NCBI GenBank assembly: GCA_964574635.1
Contig: CAZNOG010000001.1
Span: 124,001 to 188,000, forward strand
Direction of reading: 5' to 3'
From: CAZNOG01 sp964574635
Lineage (GTDB): Bacteria; Bacteroidota; Bacteroidia; Flavobacteriales_D; Cryomorphaceae
Length of the DNA: 64,000 bases
Both the position numbers and the translations under genes were made by a program. The notes under the pieces are model-generated. The model searched no databases, was not told the DNA's origin, and saw nothing but the letters and a program-made list of their open reading frames with translations. Shown here one piece after another: positions 1-8,881 of this stretch; position 1 is the first letter of the stretch; every line of letters begins with the position of its first letter.

Positions 1-341
1 GAGAGGTTGATGTCGATTACCCTCTGCCAGTCTTTGGCGTCCAAATCCGCGATTTTATCCGACGCACCTCCGATTCCCGCGTTGTTCACAGAAATGTGCA
101 ATCCCCCGAACGCTTTTACGGTTTGCTCGACGAGGTTTTTGTTGTCTTCCTCGCTCGCGGAATTCGCCTTGACGAAAATGGCATCGCTCCCGGCGCTTTT
201 GATTTCTTCCACCACCTTGTTGCCGGCTTCTTCGTTGATGTCGGCTACGGCCACCTTGGCCCCTTCTTTGGCGAAGAGAAGCGCCGATGCGCGGCCGATT
301 CCCGAGCCTGCCCCGGTAATCACCGCAACTTTGTTTTCCAG
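1..341 (-). CDS. SDR family oxidoreductase, cut by the window edge
   Basis: NAD(P)-dependent short-chain dehydrogenase/reductase; the substrate cannot be told. Reading from the CTG at 339-341, the product begins LENKVAVITGAGSGIG. It shows the TGxxxGIG nucleotide-binding motif at residues 9-16, an Asp after strand 2 (AVADIN, residues 31-36) that in this family favours NAD(H), and NNAG at 86-89. About 113 residues are visible; the catalytic YxxxK pair lies beyond position 1. Between the in-frame stop at 357-359 and the Rossmann motif there is no ATG, GTG or TTG, so the start is unresolved and CTG is only a placeholder. It follows asnS on the same strand after about 70 bases and could share its transcript. 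Family assignment is secure. Confidence 0.85.
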   Translation of the reverse strand, partial: MENKVAVITGAGSGIGRASALLFAKEGAKVAVADINEEAGNKVVEEIKSAGSDAIFVKANSASEEDNKNLVEQTVKAFGGLHISVNNAGIGGASDKIADLDAKDWQRVIDINL

Positions 342-412
342 ACTTTTAGTATTGTTTTAATTGATGAATACAAAAAGCCTAGAACACTGCATGCGAACGA
401 AAGTTCAGGAGC

Positions 413-1837
413 TTAGAAAGCGCAGTTCCCCGGGGTTCGGGGAAAGGGAATAACGTCGCGGATATTGGTCATCCCGGAGACGAACATCACGAGGCGTTCG
501 AAGCCCAGACCGAAGCCCGAGTGCTTGCACGTCCCGAACTTCCGGGTTTCCAAATACCACCAAAGGTTCTCGTGATCCACTCCCATCTCCTTGCATCGGC
601 GCAGCAGCACGTCGTACCGCTCTTCCCGCTGAGACCCACCGGTAATTTCCCCCACACCGGGAAACAGTACGTCCATGGCGGCCACCGTTTTGCCATCGTC
701 GTTCAATCGCATGTAAAACGCTTTGAAAGAGGCCGGGTAGTCGGTGAGGATGACCGGTTTGTGGAATTCTTTTTCGACGAGGTACCGCTCGTGTTCGCTT
801 TGCAAATCTTTGCCCCACTCCACGGGAAATTTGAACTTGTTCTTTTGGAAGGGTTTGGATTTGCGGAGAATATCGATGGCTTCGGTGTATGATAGGCGCA
901 CGAAATCGTTTTCGACCACGAACTTCAGTCGATCGATCAGCCCCATGGAATAGCGCTGCTCTTTGGGTTTGGATTTTTGCTCTTCGGCTTCGCGGGCGGC
1001 GAGAAATTCCAAGTCTTCGTATGCGTGGTCGAGGGCGTATTTCACGAGGTATTTCAGGAAGTCCTCCGCCAAGTCCATGTTGTCATTCAAATCCGTGAAC
1101 GCCACCTCGGGTTCGATCATCCAAAACTCGGCCAAGTGCCGGGAAGTGTTGGAGTTCTCGGCGCGGAAAGTGGGGCCGAAGGTGTATACCCGTCGCATGC
1201 CCATCGCGGCCAATTCGGCTTGGAGCTGACCGGAAACAGTGAGGTGGGCGGGGCGTTCGAAGAAATCCTCGTCGTAATCGACCTTGCCGTCTTTTTTGGG
1301 CACATCGGCCAGGTCGAAACTCGTCACGTGAAACATTTCACCCGCACCTTCCGCGTCGGATGCCGTGATGATGGGGGTGTGCATGTGAAAAAATCCACGC
1401 TCGTTGAAATAGTTGTGCACCGCAAAAGCAAGCGTGTGGCGAAGGCGAAATACGGCGCCGAAGGTGTTGGTCCTGAACCGAAGGTGAGCTTTTTCACGGA
1501 GGAAATCCAAGCTGTGCTTCTTGGGCTGGAGAGGGTATTCGTCGGGATCGGCGTCGCCGTCGATGAAAAGTTTGTCGACTTGGATTTCCCTGTCCTGACC
1601 CTTGCCTTGCGAGGGGACGAGTTTGCCGGTCAGCGTAAGTGCGGTGCCCGTGTGAATCCTGCGCAGCAGGGAATCGTCGAATTCGTTGAAATCGACCACG
1701 CATTGAATGGTTTTCAATGTGGTGCCATCGCTCAGCGCGATGAATCGGTTGCTCCGGAACGTCCTGACCCAACCGGAAATTTCAACCTCACGCCCGATGA
1801 CTTCCATCGACATGAGTTCTTTGACCGTCGCTTTCAT
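413..1837 (-). CDS. asnS: Asparagine--tRNA ligase
   Basis: Cytoplasmic class II aminoacyl-tRNA synthetase that charges tRNA(Asn) with asparagine using ATP. The N-terminal third is an OB-fold anticodon-binding domain (EISGWVRTFRSNRFIALSDG). The catalytic core follows, with class II motif 2 (FRAENSNTSRHLAEF, near residue 220) and motif 3 (GFGLGFERLVMF, 441-452). The 474-residue length fits bacterial AsnRS, and AENSNTSRH is typical of AsnRS rather than AspRS. An in-frame TTG lies eight codons upstream, but the ATG at 1835-1837 (MKATVKELM) is preferred. It is divergent from the TetR-efflux operon. A box one base off the -7 consensus (TTGATTTG, minus strand, about 1860-1867) would give a leader of roughly 15 bases. 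Confidence 0.95.
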   Translation of the reverse strand: MKATVKELMSMEVIGREVEISGWVRTFRSNRFIALSDGTTLKTIQCVVDFNEFDDSLLRRIHTGTALTLTGKLVPSQGKGQDREIQVDKLFIDGDADPDEYPLQPKKHSLDFLREKAHLRFRTNTFGAVFRLRHTLAFAVHNYFNERGFFHMHTPIITASDAEGAGEMFHVTSFDLADVPKKDGKVDYDEDFFERPAHLTVSGQLQAELAAMGMRRVYTFGPTFRAENSNTSRHLAEFWMIEPEVAFTDLNDNMDLAEDFLKYLVKYALDHAYEDLEFLAAREAEEQKSKPKEQRYSMGLIDRLKFVVENDFVRLSYTEAIDILRKSKPFQKNKFKFPVEWGKDLQSEHERYLVEKEFHKPVILTDYPASFKAFYMRLNDDGKTVAAMDVLFPGVGEITGGSQREERYDVLLRRCKEMGVDHENLWWYLETRKFGTCKHSGFGLGFERLVMFVSGMTNIRDVIPFPRTPGNCAF

Positions 1838-1953
1838 ATGCCTGCTAGTTTGGAGGTGCAAATCAACGAAGTTTCCGGCGATTTCGCGTCAAACCCGCCT
1901 TTCGTTCAGCGCGAACCACTCCCCGCCTGACCGGAATGCGAAAAATTGCCAAC

Positions 1954-1983
1954 TGGAAACATTTATCCGAAAAAATGTTTCCA
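1954..1983. promoter_or_regulatory. Dyad operator for the TetR-type regulator
   Basis: Perfect inverted repeat with 11-base arms: TGGAAACATTT at 1954-1964 and AAATGTTTCCA at 1973-1983, separated by 8 bases. It sits just upstream of the -7 box at 2000-2007, so the right arm covers the expected -33 region. Position, length and symmetry fit a TetR-dimer operator giving autorepression of the efflux operon. The sequence shows the dyad; binding is inferred. Confidence 0.75.
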
Positions 1984-1999
1984 ATCAGAAATCCCTGTA

Positions 2000-2007
2000 T
2001 ATCTTTG
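2000..2007 (+). promoter_or_regulatory. -7 box of the TetR/RND operon promoter
   Basis: TATCTTTG matches the Bacteroidetes -7 consensus TAnnTTTG exactly and lies 19 bases before the ATG of the regulator gene. The dyad operator immediately upstream would block polymerase here. Confidence 0.65.
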
Positions 2008-2026
2008 CGCCCTGAATTTTGAAGAT

Positions 2027-2740
2027 ATGGCAAGCTTCGAGGAAAGGGATACATTCATTTTACGGGAGACTTCGGCGATTTTCATGGCCGAGGGAGTACG
2101 CAACGTGACGATGGATCACGTGGCCAAGGAGTTGAAAATCTCCAAAAAGACGCTGTACCGCCACGTGCGGAACAAATCCGATTTGGTGAGAAGATGCGTG
2201 GAGTGGAGCGTGAGCCGAGTGAAAGGGCAATTGAGGTCCATCGTGGATCTGAAGATGAACTCGGTGGAGGAGAATTTGGCCTTCAGCTACATGGTGATCA
2301 ACGAATTGAAAAATGTACACGCCGGGGCGTTCCGCGATTTGAACGAGTATTTTCCCGAAGCTTTCGAGGTATTGGACGAAATGAGGTTTTCCTTCGTGGC
2401 GAATTTGGTACAAAACAATATGCAAAGAGGCATCGAAGAAGGGTTTTACCGCAGTGACCTGAACGTGCCGATCATGACCCGGCTTTGGGTGCTGCGATTG
2501 AATCTCGTCATCGAACCTTCGGACCTCACCGGCGAATTCGCACTCAGCGATATATACCGGGAAATGGTGTTTCATCATATCCGCGGCATCGTGTCCGAGA
2601 AGGGCTTGAAGTACATCACCGACAAAAATCCGGAAAACATATCGCTGTGGGATACGCGGGATCCACTCGAGATTCAGGACAAGCTGTCGAAAACCCCCGA
2701 TAGTGGCAAGGCGGACAAAAAACCAAAATCAACGTCATGA
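2027..2740 (+). CDS. TetR/AcrR family transcriptional regulator of the efflux operon
   Basis: DNA-binding repressor, 237 residues. The N-terminal TetR helix-turn-helix spans about residues 8-55 (FMAEGVRNVTMDHVAKELKI then SKKTLYRHVRNKSDLV). The rest is a helical ligand-binding and dimer domain ending in a Lys-rich tail. The ATG at 2027 gives the usual short arm before the HTH; a TTG further upstream would run through the operator and is rejected. Its stop overlaps the start of the TolC-like gene (ATGA), so it is the first gene of a four-gene efflux operon and probably represses its own transcript through the 1954-1983 dyad. The inducer is unknown. Confidence 0.9.
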   Translation: MASFEERDTFILRETSAIFMAEGVRNVTMDHVAKELKISKKTLYRHVRNKSDLVRRCVEWSVSRVKGQLRSIVDLKMNSVEENLAFSYMVINELKNVHAGAFRDLNEYFPEAFEVLDEMRFSFVANLVQNNMQRGIEEGFYRSDLNVPIMTRLWVLRLNLVIEPSDLTGEFALSDIYREMVFHHIRGIVSEKGLKYITDKNPENISLWDTRDPLEIQDKLSKTPDSGKADKKPKSTS

Positions 2741-4077
2741 AGAAAATTGCAGCAATGCTCCTCCTGTTTGGCTCGGTGTGCGCTTCGGCGGTGGCCCAGC
2801 CCTTGGAGCTCAGTTTGAACGAAGCCATCCAATTGGCGCTGGACAGCGGGTACGCCGTGCGCGACGCCGGCTATGACGTGGAAATGAAGAAAAAAGAGGT
2901 CTACGAGGTCATGGCCAACGGATTTCCCCAAATCAACGGCGACGTGCAGTTTCAGAAGTTTTTGGACATCCCCACCCAGTTGATCCCGGCCGAATTTCTC
3001 GGTGGAGACCAAGGGGAATTCGCCGAAGTGCAGTTCGGGACCGAGTACAACCTCACCGCCGGCATCACCGCGAGCCAATTGCTTTTCGACGGAACGTACT
3101 TCGTCGGGTTGCAAGCCGCCAAAACCGTAGTCGACCTATCCGAAGCCGCACAATCCAAAACGAAGTACGAACTGAAACTCAGTGTGGCCCAAGCCTATCA
3201 CTCCGTGCTGATGGCCGAAGAAAACCTGAGGATCTTGGATGACAACATCGCCACCATCGCCGACCTTTTGGAAGAGACCCGAGCGCTGTTCGACGAAGGC
3301 ATGAACGAGCAGCAAGACGTCGACCAGGTGGAGTTGAACCTCAACCAGCTGGTGATCGCCCGCGACAACGCCGAGCGCTTCGTGACCATCGCCAGGCAGT
3401 CGCTGAACTTTTCCATGGGCATCGACATCCGGCGGGAGGTGGTTTTGACCGACGATATCGACAAGTTGGTGTCCATCAGCAGCGACGAAGCCTATCTGGC
3501 GAGGGAGCCGCAAATCACCTCCCACCCCGATTACGTGCTGGCGGAGACCAACATCGCCATCGGCGAATTGCAGATCAAAGGCAAAAAGGCCAAATACTAC
3601 CCCAGTCTCTCCTTGTTTTTCGACCATCGACAGGCCGCGCAAAGAAACCAAATGAACTTTTTGGACTCCGACGAAATGTGGTACCCCACTTCCATCCTCG
3701 GGTTGTCACTCACGGTTCCGATTTGGAGCAGCTTCCAGAGAAAAGCCGAAGTGGAACGGGCGAGGATCGGGTTGGAGCAGAGCAAGCTCCGATTGGAGCA
3801 AGTCGAAGCCGGATTGCGGATGAACATCGAACGCGCGCGCAGCGAGTACGCCAATGCCTTGGAAACTTGGCAAAACCGAAAGAGAAGCTTGGAGCTCGCC
3901 GAGAGGATCGATCGCACCACAAAGATCAAATACGCCGAAGGAATCGTCGGCAGTTTCGAACTCAACGTTTCCCAACAACAACTACTCACCGAACAATCAC
4001 AATACATCGGATCCGCCCTTGAATTGCTCGACGCGAAAAGGGACCTGGATTATGCCCTCAACATCTCGAACCCATGA
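2737..4077 (+). CDS. TolC family outer-membrane efflux channel
   Basis: Outer-membrane trimeric channel component of a tripartite efflux pump, 446 residues. A signal peptide (MKKIAAMLLLFGSVCASAVA, cleavage before Q21) is followed by LELSLNEAIQLALDSGYAV, the typical start of outer-membrane efflux proteins. Two long helical repeats follow, rich in Ala, Glu, Arg and Leu. Length matches the family. It overlaps the regulator upstream and the adaptor downstream by four bases each (ATGA), showing tight translational coupling. It should pair with the adaptor and RND pump encoded next. Confidence 0.92.
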   Translation: MKKIAAMLLLFGSVCASAVAQPLELSLNEAIQLALDSGYAVRDAGYDVEMKKKEVYEVMANGFPQINGDVQFQKFLDIPTQLIPAEFLGGDQGEFAEVQFGTEYNLTAGITASQLLFDGTYFVGLQAAKTVVDLSEAAQSKTKYELKLSVAQAYHSVLMAEENLRILDDNIATIADLLEETRALFDEGMNEQQDVDQVELNLNQLVIARDNAERFVTIARQSLNFSMGIDIRREVVLTDDIDKLVSISSDEAYLAREPQITSHPDYVLAETNIAIGELQIKGKKAKYYPSLSLFFDHRQAAQRNQMNFLDSDEMWYPTSILGLSLTVPIWSSFQRKAEVERARIGLEQSKLRLEQVEAGLRMNIERARSEYANALETWQNRKRSLELAERIDRTTKIKYAEGIVGSFELNVSQQQLLTEQSQYIGSALELLDAKRDLDYALNISNP

Positions 4078-5231
4078 CACCAAACATCCGCAAATTCCGA
4101 CTGCCGACCTTGATCGCCCTGTCTGCAGTTGTGCTGTTCTCTTGCAATCCCTCGGAGGAAACCTCCTTGGATCGCCTGAAGGAGAAGCGCGATTCCCTGA
4201 CCCACGTCATCGAAACGGCCGAAGCGCAACTCGCCGAGGTGGAAAAAGAAATCAACAAACTGGATACCACCGCGCAGTTTCCCACCGTCACCGTGGTCGA
4301 AATCACCCCCCGCACTTTCCGTCATTTTTTCGAGGTTTACGGAAACGTCGAATCCGACGGGGTGTCCACGCTCTACGCCGAGAACCCGGGTACCGTGCGC
4401 AACATCCTGGTGCGCGAGGGCCAGAAGGTTGTGCGAGGCCAAACCTTGGTTGCCTTGGACACCGACTTGGCCGACAAGAACATCGCCGAGGTGGAGACTT
4501 CACTCGAATTGGCCACCACGCTCTTCGAGAAGCAAAGCCGACTTTGGGAGCAAAACATCGGAAGTGAAATACAGTATCTCGAGGCCAAAAACCGCGTGGA
4601 ATCGCTGGAAAGCCGATTGGCAACCTTGAAAGAGCAGCGTGGGTTGAACAACATCCAAGCGCCTTTTGACGGAGTGGTGGACAAGATTTTCCTCAAGTCC
4701 GGTGAGCTCGCCGGTATGCAAGTTCCCGTGGTGCGTATGATCAGCATGGAAAGGCCCTACCTCACGGCCGATGTGTCCGAGAGGTACGCGGGATTGGTCA
4801 GCCCGGGAGATTCGGTAAAGGCGGAATTCGAATCCGGCGACACCCTCATTACCGCCATTACGCGCGTGGGTTCCTACGTCAAGCCCGCCAACAGAACCTT
4901 CGAGATTCGCATCGAACTTCCCGACACGTTGGGTCACATACGGCCCAATTCACTCGTGAGATTGAAAGTGAACGACCTCACCGTGCGCGACGCAGTGGTG
5001 ATTCCGGCCAACCTTATCATGCAGGACGGTAGCGGGGTCGACTTCGTTCACGTGATCGCCCGAAACGCCGAAGGCGAAATTCCGCGCGTGGAAAAACGCG
5101 TGGTCGAAACCGGCGCCACACAGAATTCATCCGTACTCGTCACCGGCGGAATCCAACCCGGGGATTTGATCATCGACCAAGGCGCGCGAAGCGTACGGGC
5201 CGGTGACCCCGTCAACTACATCAGACGCTGA
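4074..5231 (+). CDS. RND efflux periplasmic adaptor subunit (lipoprotein)
   Basis: Membrane-fusion (HlyD/AcrA-type) adaptor that bridges the RND pump and the TolC-like channel, 385 residues. The signal sequence ends in a lipobox (VLFSC, Cys24), so it is probably lipid-anchored. A coiled coil (about 28-65) follows, then biotinyl-lipoyl-like half motifs around GTVRNILVREGQKVVRGQTL and IQAPFDGVVDKIFLKSGELA with a helical hairpin between them, then beta-barrel and membrane-proximal domains. It overlaps the channel gene by four bases, and the pump gene starts two bases after its stop. Confidence 0.92.
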   Translation: MTPNIRKFRLPTLIALSAVVLFSCNPSEETSLDRLKEKRDSLTHVIETAEAQLAEVEKEINKLDTTAQFPTVTVVEITPRTFRHFFEVYGNVESDGVSTLYAENPGTVRNILVREGQKVVRGQTLVALDTDLADKNIAEVETSLELATTLFEKQSRLWEQNIGSEIQYLEAKNRVESLESRLATLKEQRGLNNIQAPFDGVVDKIFLKSGELAGMQVPVVRMISMERPYLTADVSERYAGLVSPGDSVKAEFESGDTLITAITRVGSYVKPANRTFEIRIELPDTLGHIRPNSLVRLKVNDLTVRDAVVIPANLIMQDGSGVDFVHVIARNAEGEIPRVEKRVVETGATQNSSVLVTGGIQPGDLIIDQGARSVRAGDPVNYIRR

Positions 5232-5233
5232 AA

Positions 5234-8200
5234 ATGGCCGACAACGAATTGAAAAACCGAAAAAAAGGGTACAAGGAATTCGCCTTGTCCTCTTTGGCCG
5301 TAGACAACCGCACCACGGTATGGGTGCTCGGCATCCTCATTTTCCTCGGCGGGTTCATCGCCTACAACAACATGCCCCGGGAGAGCTTCCCCGACGTGGC
5401 CGCACCCGAGATATACATCGGTACGGTGTATCCGGGCAACTCCCCCCTCGACATGGAGAAGTTGATCACCCGCCCCTTCGAGAAGGAGATCAACGCCATT
5501 TCCGGTGTCGACGAGATCAACTCCACCAGCTCCGAAGGCTATTCCACCATCCAGGTGAAATTCGACTTCAGCGTGTCGCCCGACGAGGCGCTGCGCAAGG
5601 TGAAGGACAAGATCGACATCGCCATGAGCGATCCGGATTTCCCTACGGACCTGCCTGCGGATCCCAACGTATTTGAGCTCAACATCTCGGAGCTGATCCC
5701 CATGATGAACATCAACTTGTCGGGTGATTATTCCCTCGATCAGTTGACGGATTACGCCGAGGAGCTCGAAGACTTGATCGAAGACTTTAAAGAAGTCACC
5801 TCCGTCGAAATCCGAGGTGTCATGGACAAGGAAGTGGAGGTGAGTCTCGACTTGCTGGCCATGGAAGCCATGGAGATCAACTTCAACGACGTCGCCGCGG
5901 CGATTTCATCCGAAAACGTGACCATATCGGGAGGAAACCTCTTGGTGGACGACTTCCGACGCAACGTCCGCGTAATCGGTGAATTCGACAACGTGGAGCA
6001 AATGGGGAGCATCGCCGTGAAAAGGGAAAACCAAGAAGTGGTGCGCCTCGACGAGATCGCCACCATCACCTTCGGCGAGAAAGACAAGGAGAGCTATGCC
6101 CGTGAGTTCGGCAGCCCCGTCGTCATGCTCGACGTCATGAAGCGGTCAGGCTCCAACCTTATCGAGGCTTCCGACAAGATCAGGGCCCTGCTCGAAGAGG
6201 TGCAGAAAGAAGATTTCCCCGACGACTTGCGCGTGACGGTCACCAACGACCAGAGCGACTTTACGCGATCGCAGATCGACGAGCTCGAAAACAGCATCAT
6301 TTTCGGTATCATCTTGGTCGTGGGGGTGCTGTTGTTCTTCCTCGGTTTGCGAAACGCCCTTTTCGTCGGAATCGCCATCCCCCTCTCCATGTTCATGAGC
6401 TTTCTCATCCTCGGTTCATTCGGGGTGACGCTCAACACCATGGTGCTCTTCGGCCTCGTGCTCGCGCTGGGGATGCTGGTCGACAACGGCATCGTCGTCG
6501 TGGAGAACATTTACCGACTCATGGACGAGGGCATGCCGCCCATCAAAGCCACGAAACTCGGTGTAGGCGAGGTGGCCGTGCCCATTATCGCGTCTACGGC
6601 CACCACGGTCTCGGCGTTTTTGCCCTTGGCGTTCTGGCCGGGCCTCGTCGGCGAGTTCATGTTCTACCTCCCCATGACCCTGATCGTGGTGTTGTCATCC
6701 TCGCTTTTCGTCGCCTTGGTCATCAATCCGGTGCTCATCGGCATGTTCATGAAAACCGAGGAGAAAAAAGGCAATCGACGCAAAATCGTGCGCATCGCGG
6801 CGGTGTTGGTGGGTGTAGGGTTATTATGGAATTTGTGGGTGTATCTCGGCGGGGGAGGCGGTTCTTATATCCCCGGAAATCTCTTGCTCATCGCGGGGAT
6901 CCTCATGTGGATCAACGTGTATCTCCTCATCCCCGGCACCGATCGCTTTCAGAATGGACTCCTGCCGAAACTTGAAAAAGCGTACGCCCGGACTATCCGT
7001 TTCGCCTTGACGAAACGACGACCCCTGTATTTCTTGCTAGGAACCGTCGGCTTGTTGGTGTTCTCCTTGGTCGTCATGATGGTCTGGCCGCCCAAAGTCT
7101 TGTTTTTCCCTGAAAACGAACCGCAGTACATCAACATTTTCATCGAAGAGCCGATCGGAACGGATATCGAACGCACCAACAAAACCGCGCTGCAAATTGA
7201 AGAGCGCGTCATGGAAATCCTCTCCCCGTACTTCGAGGACGACAACGGCGAAAACCGGTCTTTCCTGATCGAATCCGTGATCAGTCAGGTGGGGCAAGGC
7301 GGTGCCGATCCCCAACAGGGTCCTTCCGAGGGCGACACACCCAACAAAGCCCGACTGGCCGTTCAGTTCGTCAAGTATCAAGAGCGGCAAGGGGTAAGCA
7401 CTTCCGAGGTCATGGAAGAAATACGCAGCGGACTCAGCGCCATACCGGGCGTGGAAATTCGTGTGAGCAAAAACGAAGCGGGACCTCCCCAAGGCGCCCC
7501 CATCAGCATCGAAATCAAAGGAGACGACTACCGAAAAGTCATGGAAGATGCAGTAGGCTTTTCCGAGCTTATCGAGATAAACAGAGTGGCGGGGGTGGAG
7601 CAACTCAAACTCGACGTCGAAATCGGTAAACCCGAGCTCATCATCGAGTTGGACCGGGAGAAAGCGCGGATGCTCAACCTGTCGACCGAGCAAATCGGTA
7701 GCGCGCTTCGAACCGCTCTCTTCGGGCTCGAGGTTTCCACCTTCAAACAAGGAGAAGACGATTATCCCATCAACATCCGGCTGGCCGACGAATACCGGCA
7801 CCGCCAAGACGCGCTGATGGACATGAAAATCACTTTCCGTGACCAAACCTCCGGGAAAATCGTGCAAGTGCCCATCTCATCGGTGGCCAAAGCCAAACGC
7901 ACCAGCACCTTCAGCGCCGTGAAAAGGAAGGATCTCGACCGCGTGATTACCATCACCTCCAACGTCATCACCGGATACAACCCCACGGAGGTGGTCAACG
8001 AAATCCGCGAATTGGTCGATGACTACTCCTTCCATCCCGAAGTGGAAGTGAGCTTTACGGGTCAGCAGGAAGAGCAAGCCGAGGAAATGGACTTCCTGGG
8101 TACCGCACTGGCCATCGCCGTGTTCCTCATCCTGTTCATCATCACCGCGCAGTTCAACTCGGTTTCCACGCCGTTCATCATCTTCGCCGCCGTACTGCTC

Positions 8201-8725
8201 AGTTTCACCGGGGTCATTTTGGGCTTGGTGGTATTCCGCATGGAGTTCATCATCATCATGACCATGATCGGGTTGATTTCCCTCGCGGGGATCGTGGTGA
8301 ACAACGCCATCGTACTCGTGGATTACATCAACCTGCTCCGCACCAGAAGAAAAGAAGAACTCGGCATAGACGTCGATGACGTATTGCCACTCGAAGAAAC
8401 CGTCGGGGCCATCATTCAGGGCGGAAAAACGAGGTTGAGACCCGTACTGTTGACGGCCATCACCACGGTATTCGGATTGATTCCTCTCGCCATCGGACTC
8501 AACATCAACTTTTTCTCCTTGGTATCTGAATTCAATCCCCGGATATTCATGGGGGGAGACAACGTGATGTTTTGGGGCCCCATCGCGTGGACCATCGTCT
8601 TCGGACTCACCTTTTCCACCTTCCTAACCTTGATCGTGGTGCCGGTGATGTACCTTTTGATCGTCCGCGTGAAATACCGCATTCGCGAGCGAAGGACGAG
8701 AAGGAAAGCTTTGCCCGACGCCTGA
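5234..8725 (+). CDS. RND family efflux pump, inner-membrane permease (HAE1/AcrB-like)
   Basis: Proton-driven inner-membrane transporter that exports drugs or other hydrophobic compounds, 1163 residues. It begins FALSSLAVDNRTTVWVLGIL (first membrane helix). It has the two periplasmic porter loops, the family motif PRESFPDVAAPEI near residue 50, and GLVLALGMLVDNGIVVVENIYR in TM4 with the membrane Asp expected for proton relay. The length exceeds typical AcrB (about 1040): an extra stretch near residues 510-570 (RKIVRIAAVLVGVGLLWNLW and LLLIAGILMWINVYLLIPG) adds two predicted hydrophobic segments between TM6 and TM7. It is the last gene of the TetR-controlled operon and is followed by a strong terminator. 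The substrate is unknown. Confidence 0.93.
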   Translation: MADNELKNRKKGYKEFALSSLAVDNRTTVWVLGILIFLGGFIAYNNMPRESFPDVAAPEIYIGTVYPGNSPLDMEKLITRPFEKEINAISGVDEINSTSSEGYSTIQVKFDFSVSPDEALRKVKDKIDIAMSDPDFPTDLPADPNVFELNISELIPMMNINLSGDYSLDQLTDYAEELEDLIEDFKEVTSVEIRGVMDKEVEVSLDLLAMEAMEINFNDVAAAISSENVTISGGNLLVDDFRRNVRVIGEFDNVEQMGSIAVKRENQEVVRLDEIATITFGEKDKESYAREFGSPVVMLDVMKRSGSNLIEASDKIRALLEEVQKEDFPDDLRVTVTNDQSDFTRSQIDELENSIIFGIILVVGVLLFFLGLRNALFVGIAIPLSMFMSFLILGSFGVTLNTMVLFGLVLALGMLVDNGIVVVENIYRLMDEGMPPIKATKLGVGEVAVPIIASTATTVSAFLPLAFWPGLVGEFMFYLPMTLIVVLSSSLFVALVINPVLIGMFMKTEEKKGNRRKIVRIAAVLVGVGLLWNLWVYLGGGGGSYIPGNLLLIAGILMWINVYLLIPGTDRFQNGLLPKLEKAYARTIRFALTKRRPLYFLLGTVGLLVFSLVVMMVWPPKVLFFPENEPQYINIFIEEPIGTDIERTNKTALQIEERVMEILSPYFEDDNGENRSFLIESVISQVGQGGADPQQGPSEGDTPNKARLAVQFVKYQERQGVSTSEVMEEIRSGLSAIPGVEIRVSKNEAGPPQGAPISIEIKGDDYRKVMEDAVGFSELIEINRVAGVEQLKLDVEIGKPELIIELDREKARMLNLSTEQIGSALRTALFGLEVSTFKQGEDDYPINIRLADEYRHRQDALMDMKITFRDQTSGKIVQVPISSVAKAKRTSTFSAVKRKDLDRVITITSNVITGYNPTEVVNEIRELVDDYSFHPEVEVSFTGQQEEQAEEMDFLGTALAIAVFLILFIITAQFNSVSTPFIIFAAVLLSFTGVILGLVVFRMEFIIIMTMIGLISLAGIVVNNAIVLVDYINLLRTRRKEELGIDVDDVLPLEETVGAIIQGGKTRLRPVLLTAITTVFGLIPLAIGLNINFFSLVSEFNPRIFMGGDNVMFWGPIAWTIVFGLTFSTFLTLIVVPVMYLLIVRVKYRIRERRTRRKALPDA

Positions 8726-8781
8726 TTTGACGATCTTCGGAACGGGGCTCCGCCGTGAACCGAAAGAAAGAACACCGACCG

Positions 8782-8808
8782 GGGGGCCGCGCATTGCGGC
8801 CCCCTTTT
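8782..8808 (+). terminator. Rho-independent terminator of the efflux operon
   Basis: A nine-pair G/C stem (GGGGGCCGC at 8782-8790, GCGGCCCCC at 8796-8804) with a five-base loop is followed by TTTT. It lies 57 bases after the RND pump stop. Confidence 0.85.
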
Positions 8809-8848
8809 CGGATTGTCGACACAGTCTTATAAACCGTCGTTTATTTCC

Positions 8849-8856
8849 TATTTTTA
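8849..8856 (+). promoter_or_regulatory. Putative -7 box for dxs
   Basis: TATTTTTA differs from TAnnTTTG only at the last base. It lies 25 bases before the dxs ATG at 8882 and supports that start over an upstream in-frame TTG. Confidence 0.45.
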
Positions 8857-8881
8857 CGGGCTGGAACAATCACTTTCCACC

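Noticed and set aside
977..1930. 317-codon frame antisense to asnS
   Set aside because: It has no domain and lies wholly opposite a well-supported synthetase gene.
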